Below, piece by piece: positions 6,293-11,976 of a stretch of 11,976 bases of DNA (positions are counted from its first letter, which is position 1; the number at the start of each line of letters is the position of its first letter). The notes beneath the pieces were generated by a model, which did not search any database, was not told the DNA's origin, and saw nothing but the letters and a program-made list of their open reading frames with translations. The DNA comes from Spirochaetaceae bacterium (GTDB lineage Bacteria; Spirochaetota; Spirochaetia; Treponematales; Rectinemataceae). The stretch is from assembly GCA_003452735.1 (NCBI GenBank), contig DMNL01000102.1, positions 2,301 through 14,276 of the forward strand. Reading direction: 5' to 3'. The position numbers and the translations under genes are program-made.

Positions 6293-7621
6293 TTATTTAG
6301 CTCCACTCCCAAACATTTTCGCCATGGCTCCTTTGTTCTTTACCATTTTTTTCATCATCGATCTGGATTTTTCAAATTTCTTGAGGAGTCTATTGACCTG
6401 AGCTACAGAAGTACCTGAGCCTTTTGCGATTCTAGTTCGCCTGGAGGGGCCAATAATCAGATGATTCTGGCGTTCCTTTTTTGTCATGGATAGAAGTATA
6501 GCCTCTTCATATTTCATCTCCTGAAGATCTATTTGGTCCTCATCAACTTGACCTGCCAGACCTGGAATCATTTCGAGCATCGACTTGACGGAGCCCATCT
6601 TTTTCATTTTTTGAATCTGACCTAGATAATCTTCGAGTGTAAAACTTTCCTTGCTGATTTTTTGTTCGAGCTCAAGAGCTTCCTTTTGGTCGTAGACTTC
6701 CTGAGCTTTCTCCACTAGCGATACTATGTCTCCCATGCCTAGAATGCGATTGGCGATCCTATCTGGGTAAAAGGGTTCAAGTCCATCGATTCGTTCGCTG
6801 ACACCAATGAACTTTATTGGCTTGCCAGTAATTGATTTTAGTGAAAGCGCGGCTCCTCCACGGGTATCTGAATCGAATTTTGTCAGGATGGCGCCAGTTA
6901 TTCCAATTCTTTCATCGAATGCTTTGGCAATTTCGACTGCGGACTGGCCGGTCATAGCATCTGCTACAAGAAGACTCTCCACTGGCGAAAGTGCATCGCG
7001 AATTCTGGCTAATTCTTGCATTAGAGGCTCATCGATCTGTAGACGGCCTGCAGTATCGACGATGATCACATCATGACCTTCACGCTTTGCCCGTGTTAAA
7101 GCATTGCGTGCTACCTGTATCGGATCTTTAAGTTCTTCTCTATGGATATCGACACCGACTTGTCCAGCAAGCACGGCAAGCTGTTCCACCGCTGCGGGTC
7201 TCACAAGATCGCAGGCTACGAGCAATACTTTTCGATCTCTCTTCTTAAGAAAGTTTGCAAGTTTCGCTGCGGTAGTAGTCTTTCCTGAACCCTGAAGACC
7301 TAAGAGAAGAATTACACTTTGAGTATCAGTCCCTTTTAGAAGAAGGTCTTGCTTTTCATCGCCTAGAAGAGCGACCATGCGGTCATAGACTATCTTTATA
7401 AACTGCTGCCCAGGTGTGACAGAACGAAGCACCTTTTCCCCTCTGGCTTCTTCCAACACACCATTGACAAAACGACGCACAATTCTCACATTTACGTCGG
7501 CTTCAAGGAGCGCAATTTTAATTCGATCGAGGGCATCTTCGACGTTTTTCTCTGAAATAGCCGATTTGCCACTTATTGTCCTGAATACATCCGTAAAGGT
7601 CTCTGAAATCTTTTCAAGCAT
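6293..7621 (-). CDS. ffh: Signal recognition particle protein Ffh
   Basis: A 442-residue SRP54-type GTPase that, with 4.5S RNA, binds signal sequences on nascent chains and docks with FtsY at the inner membrane. The N domain covers about residues 1-90. The G domain shows the P-loop GLQGSGKTTT (108-117), DLVRPAAVEQL (138-148), DTAGR (189-193), TKFD (247-250) and GVSE (273-276). The M domain (about 325-442) has the RNA-binding SRRTRIAKGSG segment (393-403) and a methionine-rich C-terminus (SMMKKMVKNKGAMAKMF). Length is typical of bacterial Ffh. Two conserved spots vary: many Ffh proteins have DTYRPAA and TKLD where this one has DLVRPAA and TKFD; both keep the key Arg, Lys and Asp. GGAAAG precedes the ATG. 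The gene follows the HD gene by 41 bp, and no clear terminator is seen after it. Confidence 0.98.
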   Translation of the reverse strand: MLEKISETFTDVFRTISGKSAISEKNVEDALDRIKIALLEADVNVRIVRRFVNGVLEEARGEKVLRSVTPGQQFIKIVYDRMVALLGDEKQDLLLKGTDTQSVILLLGLQGSGKTTTAAKLANFLKKRDRKVLLVACDLVRPAAVEQLAVLAGQVGVDIHREELKDPIQVARNALTRAKREGHDVIIVDTAGRLQIDEPLMQELARIRDALSPVESLLVADAMTGQSAVEIAKAFDERIGITGAILTKFDSDTRGGAALSLKSITGKPIKFIGVSERIDGLEPFYPDRIANRILGMGDIVSLVEKAQEVYDQKEALELEQKISKESFTLEDYLGQIQKMKKMGSVKSMLEMIPGLAGQVDEDQIDLQEMKYEEAILLSMTKKERQNHLIIGPSRRTRIAKGSGTSVAQVNRLLKKFEKSRSMMKKMVKNKGAMAKMFGSGAK

Positions 7622-7662
7622 TGTTTCTTTCCATAGATATCTATTATTGAATTCCCTTTGAG

Positions 7663-8226
7663 CTATAGATTCCCTTTAAGCCCTATCTCCGAAGCGACGC
7701 CCCTAAGAGCTAGAATTGTCTCACCAATAAGCTCGTCGAGGGGTACACCCAACATCTGAGCTCCTTGCTCTATGACGTTTCTGCGCACACCAGCTGCAAA
7801 TGCAGCAGAGCCCCATTTCTTCTTTACAGATTTTACTTCCAAGTCAAGCACGCTCCGCGATGGCCTAACATAGGAGCAAGCAGCAATAAAACCGGTCAAT
7901 TCATCAGCAGCAAAAAGCACCTTTTCCATTAGGAGCTTAGGTTCGACTTGTGTGCATATTCCCCAGCCATGGCTTTCTACAGATCGAATAAATGCATCAT
8001 CAAACCCTGCTGATGCAAGGATCTCTCGTGCATGCTTCAAATGTTCCTCAGGAAACTTCTCGTAATCGATATCGTGCAAAAGACCTATGATCCCCCAATA
8101 TTCTGCGTCCTCACCATATTTTCGTGCAAAATGGCGCATCACCGCTTCAGTTGAAAGAGCATGGTGCCACAGAGATTCATCACTGTTCCATAGCTTCCAT
8201 AAAACAACTGCTTCATCTCTAGTCAT
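7663..8226 (-). CDS. HD-domain phosphohydrolase
   Basis: A 187-residue protein of the HD superfamily of metal-dependent phosphohydrolases. The metal-binding signature is visible as H22 (in WHHALSTEAVM), the HD dyad H51-D52 (GLLHDIDYEKFPEEH), H86 in VESHGWG, and D108 in LFAADELTGF. This is the order found in small HD hydrolases that act on nucleotides or other phosphomonoesters; the substrate cannot be read from sequence. There is no signal peptide or membrane segment, so it is probably cytoplasmic. The start is supported by GAGGT seven bases before the ATG. It sits 34 bp after the penicillin-binding protein gene and 41 bp before ffh, consistent with cotranscription. A tie to the neighbours beyond shared transcription is not evident. 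Confidence 0.9.
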   Translation of the reverse strand: MTRDEAVVLWKLWNSDESLWHHALSTEAVMRHFARKYGEDAEYWGIIGLLHDIDYEKFPEEHLKHAREILASAGFDDAFIRSVESHGWGICTQVEPKLLMEKVLFAADELTGFIAACSYVRPSRSVLDLEVKSVKKKWGSAAFAAGVRRNVIEQGAQMLGVPLDELIGETILALRGVASEIGLKGNL

Positions 8227-8260
8227 TCTTCATACCTCAAGCCAGAAATGTCTTGAAAAA

Positions 8261-10135
8261 TCATTGTAGCCGAAGCACTATTCTTGTACCAGCCTCTACG
8301 GCTGTACCCGGAGATGGAAACTGAGCAACCACATATCCATCTCCTTCAAGTTGGACTTCGATGTCCTTTCGCAAAAGAAGAGGCAACAATTGACGCTTTG
8401 AATAGCCTTTTAGATCTGGCATGTTTGCACCAATCGAGGCTAAAGGAGGCTCCTGGATCACCACTATTCCAGCATGATTAGCATTTAGACTTTTTTCTCT
8501 CGGCAGGCCAAGAATGCCAATCGCAGCTTCAGCTGCATCTCGCAAAACAGGCGCTGCAATTTGACCTCCTAAATACGATTCTCCTTTTGGCTTTACAATG
8601 GCAACATATATTGCAAGCTTTGGATTATTTGCTGGCAATATTCCCAATGTACTGGCGATAAAATCCGTATCCGAGTAGGCTTTGGTTTTTGGATCTATCA
8701 TCTGCGCAGTTCCGGTCTTTACGGCCATACGAACATCAGGCACTTTGGCTCGCCATCCTGTCCCCTCAAGGCTTGCAGCTGATTCCATCGCAGCCATTAT
8801 TGCTCTAGATGTCTCGGGCGCAATGACTCGTCGCTTAGCTATTACTTCGTGTGAATAAATCCTATTGCCATTAGCATCCTCTATGCGAGATATGGTGTTG
8901 GGCTTAAGTAGAATACCTCCATTTGCTATAGCGACCGAGGCTGTTATCATCTGCAGTGCCGTTACACGTATCTCCTGTCCTATCGCCACGGTTGGTTTTG
9001 TTCTTGCAGACCACTTTGAAGGTTCTCTTAAGCTTCCAGGATTCTCGCCAGGGGATCCAATTCCCGTCTTTTCTGTAAAACCGAAGCTTAAAATTCGGGA
9101 ATAGAACTCGTTATCCGAAATGCGATCTGAAGCATAACCAGCTCCAGCATTGCTGCTCTTAGCAAGAATACCTGCTAGATCCAACATTCCATAGGAATTT
9201 AAATCCTTTATTATAATTTTTTCTCCAGAAGGAAGGACCTTTTGGTATGCGCCGTCGCAGTTGAATTTAGTCCTCGGCGTTATTAGACCAGCATCGAGTA
9301 TCGATGACATCGAAAATATCTTGAACACGCTTCCTGGTTCGTAAGAATAAACAGACATTCTGTCTTCGCGCTCCGATTCTCTGAAACTAGCAAAAGTGTT
9401 TGGATCGAAATCTGGCATCTGAACATAGGCGAGAACTTCGCCGCTATTTACATCCATTGCCAATATAAAAATGGATTCGGCTTTGTTTTGCTCGAAGGCT
9501 TTGCGTGCGATTCCTTCCAATGAATACTGAAGTCGTGCATCTATGGTGAGATAGACATCGTTTCCGCGTAGCTTGTCACTTCCAATACTCGAAAGCTCTT
9601 TGTCATATTTAAATTCGACGCCTTCTAGTCCAGTATTTCCTTCTCCTGTAAAGCCAATCAGGTGTGAGGCTAATCTCCCTTCAGGATAGATTCGGCCATT
9701 TATTTCTTCGAGTACAAAACCAGCAAGCTCTCCTTTTTCAATTCTTGCCTGCAGTGGCTTTGCTATATCGATATCCAGCCTCTTGGCGAGATATACAAAA
9801 TTTTGGCTCGATTCCCTTATTTTCTGCTCAAGAGACTCAGGCTGTAAGCCGATTGATTTTGCAACACTACTCAGATCTTTGGAGATTCTATATGGATCGA
9901 TTTCATTCTTACGAATGGCAAGATTGAATTTTGGAATGTCAAAAGCCAAAAGCTTTCCATTTCTATCAAGAATCCTTCCCCTTTCAATGGGTGCTTCTGC
10001 TGAAAGCCTATTATTCTCTGGTCCTTCCAGAGCCAGCAAGCCATATCGAACAAGAACAACACCAGCAAATAGTGTCAACAAAGCGACAAGCACAATTATC
10101 CTTCTTTGGAAGCGGGTTTGTACACCATTCTCCAT
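8261..10135 (-). CDS. ftsI: FtsI/PBP2-type penicillin-binding transpeptidase with PASTA domain
   Basis: A 624-residue class B penicillin-binding protein that cross-links peptidoglycan, probably at the division septum. Residues 13-35 form a membrane anchor. RGRILDRNG (52-60) and the following region are the N-terminal non-catalytic domain. The transpeptidase motifs are GSVFK (268-272, nucleophile S269, K272), SSN (327-329) and KTGT (473-476). Residues 571-624 (MPDLKGYSKRQLLPL...) form a single PASTA domain, a fold that binds muropeptide or beta-lactam. A C-terminal PASTA is known in FtsI/SpoVD-type proteins outside the proteobacteria. GAGG overlapping the stop of the signal peptidase gene provides the ribosome binding site, and only 6 bp separate the two genes, so translation may be coupled. 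There is no mraW-ftsL upstream or murE downstream, so the gene is outside a classical dcw cluster. Assignment to FtsI rather than an elongation PBP2 is likely but not certain. Confidence 0.93.
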   Translation of the reverse strand: MENGVQTRFQRRIIVLVALLTLFAGVVLVRYGLLALEGPENNRLSAEAPIERGRILDRNGKLLAFDIPKFNLAIRKNEIDPYRISKDLSSVAKSIGLQPESLEQKIRESSQNFVYLAKRLDIDIAKPLQARIEKGELAGFVLEEINGRIYPEGRLASHLIGFTGEGNTGLEGVEFKYDKELSSIGSDKLRGNDVYLTIDARLQYSLEGIARKAFEQNKAESIFILAMDVNSGEVLAYVQMPDFDPNTFASFRESEREDRMSVYSYEPGSVFKIFSMSSILDAGLITPRTKFNCDGAYQKVLPSGEKIIIKDLNSYGMLDLAGILAKSSNAGAGYASDRISDNEFYSRILSFGFTEKTGIGSPGENPGSLREPSKWSARTKPTVAIGQEIRVTALQMITASVAIANGGILLKPNTISRIEDANGNRIYSHEVIAKRRVIAPETSRAIMAAMESAASLEGTGWRAKVPDVRMAVKTGTAQMIDPKTKAYSDTDFIASTLGILPANNPKLAIYVAIVKPKGESYLGGQIAAPVLRDAAEAAIGILGLPREKSLNANHAGIVVIQEPPLASIGANMPDLKGYSKRQLLPLLLRKDIEVQLEGDGYVVAQFPSPGTAVEAGTRIVLRLQ

Positions 10136-10141
10136 CTGCGC

Positions 10142-10570
10142 CTACCTCTGAGGAATTACCTTTCCTATTATTGAATCGAATTGTACAAGTCCGAAATCTC
10201 TTGAATCGATCGATTCAATCGGATTGTATCCTATGAGGAAATACGCTAACTCCTCTCCTTGTTTTCGAACTTCCCCTATTCTTTTTATTATTATCTCATG
10301 CGAAGTGGGTGATAGAGCCACAACAACCTCTCCTGCCGCTGGTAGCTTCCATCGCATCCAGTAATTCCCTTCTAAACCTCGTATTCCATAAGCTGCCTTC
10401 ATGATCAATACCACCTCGCCGTTCCTATAATAAGGAAGCATGGATTTCCCTTCCACAATGGCTGCATCGAGAATGAAAAACCTAACCAAGAAGGCCACAA
10501 CAACAATAGCAAGTATAGTAATCATTAAGCTGTCGAACTTTTTAATTTTCGGACTGGGTGATCCCTTCAT
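10142..10570 (-). CDS. lepB: Signal peptidase I (S26 family)
   Basis: A 142-residue type I signal peptidase that removes signal peptides from exported proteins on the outer face of the inner membrane. A single N-terminal membrane segment (residues 15-35) is followed by box B, EGKSMLPYYRNGE, with catalytic Ser43. Box D is IIIKRIGE, with catalytic Lys96. Box E is GYNPIESIDSRDFG (114-127). The protein is short and lacks the large insertions of enterobacterial LepB. An in-frame ATG at 10597 would add nine residues, but GGGAGA five bases before the ATG at 10570 clearly marks that start. It is the first gene of the probable operon with the PBP, HD and ffh genes, and it is divergent from the LysM/M23 gene. 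Pairing a signal peptidase with ffh in one operon makes an export theme. Confidence 0.95.
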   Translation of the reverse strand: MKGSPSPKIKKFDSLMITILAIVVVAFLVRFFILDAAIVEGKSMLPYYRNGEVVLIMKAAYGIRGLEGNYWMRWKLPAAGEVVVALSPTSHEIIIKRIGEVRKQGEELAYFLIGYNPIESIDSRDFGLVQFDSIIGKVIPQR

Positions 10571-10575
10571 TAATA

Positions 10576-10581
10576 TCTCCC
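10576..10581 (-). promoter_or_regulatory. lepB: Ribosome binding site fixing the lepB start
   Basis: The minus strand reads AAAAGGGAGA, then five bases, then the ATG at 10570. The alternative ATG at 10597 has only a weak GAAAG upstream. Confidence 0.75.
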
Positions 10582-10624
10582 TTTTGCTCTCTTGCATTCT
10601 AGCTTTCGACAGCTTAAATTAAAT

Positions 10625-10646
10625 TATCGGCTAAAATATGCCGATA
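10625..10646. promoter_or_regulatory. Inverted repeat in the lepB/M23 divergent region, possible operator
   Basis: The + strand reads TATCGGC, then 8 A+T-rich bases, then GCCGATA: perfect 7-bp arms whose centres are 15 bp apart. It lies between the divergent starts at 10570 (lepB) and 10658 (M23 gene). Promoter-like hexamers fall in or next to it: TAAAAT at 10632-10637 on the + strand, and GATAAT (10628-10623) with TTGTAT (10649-10644) on the minus strand, although that spacing is only 15. The arms suit a dimeric regulator. There is no T run, so it is not a terminator. No regulator gene is in the window. Confidence 0.4.
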
Positions 10647-10657
10647 CAAAAGAAGCT

Positions 10658-11863
10658 ATGAAATCTGTGGATCACTCTGAGAATTCTATCCTCGAAGCAG
10701 ATGAGATTCTCAATAAGCCTCTTGTTTCTGTGCTCTCTGGCGAAAATTTTATCCAAAAGCCTCCACTAAAAAAATCCAAAAAAGCGCATTCAATACCATC
10801 GATGCAAAAGCAAAGGCCTTCTAGTGAGCCTCTTTTCTCTCCATCAACTGTCAAGTGGAACTACAATTCTTCAGGAGAAAAGGCTTCTAACGATCTACAA
10901 CAATTTCATCGAAATCCATTCAAGAATCTAATCAAGCTGCCACCGCGCATTCTTTTATTGATTGCGGTTTTATTGACCACAAGTGGTGCTGGTGTGCTTG
11001 CAGCCTCTTTCATATCACATTCTCATCCTAGCATAAGCCTTCCAGATGAAAACTCAGCGCAAGAAGCGCTTATGGCAATGCTTGAACCTGAACCATCATC
11101 TCCACCTACCGATGAATCAGCTCTTCCACCGATTCCTTCGCTCCTAGCGGAGAAAACCTATACTATACGTCGCGGTGACACTCTACAGACAATCGCAAGC
11201 AGATTTGGTGTTCGCGAAGATACCATAATCTCAGCAAATAATCTGAGCTCTAAAAGCCAGATTCAAGTTGGCAAAACCCTCAAAATACCCAATATGAATG
11301 GCATATATCACACTGTCAAAAAGAATGAGAGCCTCTCTTCTATTTCCAGAACCTATGGAGTAGATATGACACGCATCGCTGATGCCAATAATATGTCCTC
11401 AGCAACAATTAGAATAGGAGAGCGAATTTTCATACCAAATGCCAAACTCAACGCCTCGGTTTTGCGCAACTTTTATGGTGAAACTTTTATTTGGCCTGTT
11501 CGTGGCCAGATCTCTTCACCATTTGGATATCGCACAAATCCCTTTAGTGGACAGCGGACATTTCACGCAGCAATAGATATCGTAGTAAATAGAGGAACAG
11601 TCGTCAAAGCAACCCGTGAGGGCAAGGTTGCAGACACGGGATATAATGCTGTATTTGGCAATTATGTTATTATCCGACATGCTGATGGCTATCAGTCGCT
11701 CTATGCTCATTTAGATTCGATCCTTGCTAAAAAGGGAACAAGCGTAAATCAAGGCGAAACTATAGGCCGCTCTGGGAATACAGGTCAGAGCACTGGACCT
11801 CATCTGCATTTTGCTATCTTCAGAAATGGTCAAGCTGTCGATCCACGACAATATGTGAAATAA
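10658..11863 (+). CDS. Membrane-anchored LysM / M23 peptidase, murein hydrolase
   Basis: A 401-residue protein from the ATG at 10658. A polar N-terminal part of about 93 residues, rich in Ser, Lys and Pro and probably cytoplasmic, precedes a membrane segment (about residues 96-117: RILLLIAVLLTTSGAGVLAA). Next come a Pro/Glu/Ser linker, LysM 1 (about 167-211, YTIRRGDTLQTIASRFGV), LysM 2 (about 217-260, YHTVKKNESLSSISRTYGV) and an M23 peptidase domain (about 285-398). The M23 metal and catalytic residues are present: HAAID (H303, D307), YAHL (H351) and HLH (H382, H384). Such proteins bind peptidoglycan through LysM and cut peptide cross-links, or act as EnvC/NlpD-like activators when the catalytic residues are lost; here they are intact. 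The frame is open back to an ATG at 10592, but that start has no ribosome binding site and would overlap the lepB 5' region. 10658 has only AGAAG very close by, so the start is uncertain. Confidence 0.93.
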   Translation: MKSVDHSENSILEADEILNKPLVSVLSGENFIQKPPLKKSKKAHSIPSMQKQRPSSEPLFSPSTVKWNYNSSGEKASNDLQQFHRNPFKNLIKLPPRILLLIAVLLTTSGAGVLAASFISHSHPSISLPDENSAQEALMAMLEPEPSSPPTDESALPPIPSLLAEKTYTIRRGDTLQTIASRFGVREDTIISANNLSSKSQIQVGKTLKIPNMNGIYHTVKKNESLSSISRTYGVDMTRIADANNMSSATIRIGERIFIPNAKLNASVLRNFYGETFIWPVRGQISSPFGYRTNPFSGQRTFHAAIDIVVNRGTVVKATREGKVADTGYNAVFGNYVIIRHADGYQSLYAHLDSILAKKGTSVNQGETIGRSGNTGQSTGPHLHFAIFRNGQAVDPRQYVK

Positions 11864-11924
11864 AAACATTCGATACTGTTACGAACCTTGTGTATTTTCT
11901 AAGAGATTTGGTAGGAAGTTTTTC

Positions 11925-11966
11925 ATGCATAAGCATAAGCAGGTACATACTCCGCTTTTCTCTTAA
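11925..11966 (+). CDS. Possible 13-codon leader ORF at the right edge
   Basis: AGGAAG (11913-11918), a six-base spacer and an ATG introduce MHKHKQVHTPLFS followed by TAA. Three of the thirteen residues are His. The stop codon overlaps an AAGGGGAG Shine-Dalgarno-like sequence (11965-11972) that probably serves a gene starting just past the window. It could be a small coupled upstream ORF, or a chance frame in the 113-bp tail after the M23 gene. I see no terminator in that tail. Confidence 0.2.
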   Translation: MHKHKQVHTPLFS

Positions 11967-11972
11967 GGGGAG
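11965..11972 (+). promoter_or_regulatory. Strong Shine-Dalgarno at the right edge, likely for a gene beyond the window
   Basis: AAGGGGAG followed by TTGG at the window end is a strong ribosome binding site with no start codon yet in view. A + strand gene probably begins within a few bases of the edge. The upstream ACTCC (11949-11953) can pair with GGAGT (11969-11973), which would partly hide the site; this is a weak, short stem. Confidence 0.45.
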
Positions 11973-11976
11973 TTGG

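Noticed and set aside
6293..7621. Ffh variants DLVRPAA and TKFD as signs of a non-functional or divergent GTPase
   Set aside because: The essential Arg, Lys and Asp are kept, and all other motifs and the M domain are intact. This looks like ordinary lineage variation.
9783..10151. + strand frame of 122 codons over the 5' end of the penicillin-binding protein gene
   Set aside because: It is antisense to a gene with clear transpeptidase motifs, and its protein has no recognisable features.
10592..10657. N-terminal extension of the M23 protein from the ATG at 10592
   Set aside because: There is no ribosome binding site, the stretch overlaps the lepB 5' region and the inverted repeat, and the extra residues show no recognisable feature. 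It is not fully excluded, because the 10658 start also has only a weak site.

Overview
The window looks like chromosomal DNA of a moderately A+T-rich diderm bacterium, most likely a spirochaete of the Treponema/Rectinema/Spirochaeta type. This is inferred from three things: a giant secreted protein with an outer-membrane-barrel-like N-terminus and FlgD-like Ig repeats, an FtsI-type penicillin-binding protein carrying a PASTA domain, and the grouping of signal peptidase, ffh and rpmB. No 16S rRNA or other taxonomic marker is present, so the assignment is tentative. I saw no tRNA, rRNA, insertion sequence or CRISPR array.

Layout: everything from 1 to about 10570 that I accept as coding lies on the minus strand, and one gene (10658-11863) runs the other way. 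In minus-strand transcription order the genes are signal peptidase I (10570-10142), FtsI/PBP2-like transpeptidase (10135-8261), an HD-domain phosphohydrolase (8226-7663) and ffh (7621-6293). The gaps between these four are 6, 34 and 41 bp, so they probably form one operon. rpmB (6182-5991) follows, with its own well-formed sigma-70 promoter and a strong intrinsic terminator. Next come a secreted TIM-barrel-like protein of unknown role (5772-4795) and a very large Ig-repeat surface protein (4717 to beyond position 1). The + strand gene is a membrane-anchored LysM/M23 murein hydrolase.

Functional theme: cell envelope and export. Ffh targets proteins to the membrane, signal peptidase cleaves exported proteins, FtsI builds septal peptidoglycan, and the M23 protein probably cuts or regulates it. 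Two genes encode secreted products.

The most unusual object is the 1572-codon fragment at 4717-1. It has a signal peptide, about 320 residues that read like a PorV/UPF0164/FadL-type beta barrel, and then at least 11 Ig-like modules. Each module opens with an SPNGDGxxD-type acidic loop. From the second module on, two module types alternate strictly (A-B-A-B), with a 213-codon period in the youngest part. The array continues past the left edge. I did not find a clear new multi-gene system. The repeat protein, its neighbour of unknown function, and an inverted repeat in the lepB/M23 divergent region deserve a second look.
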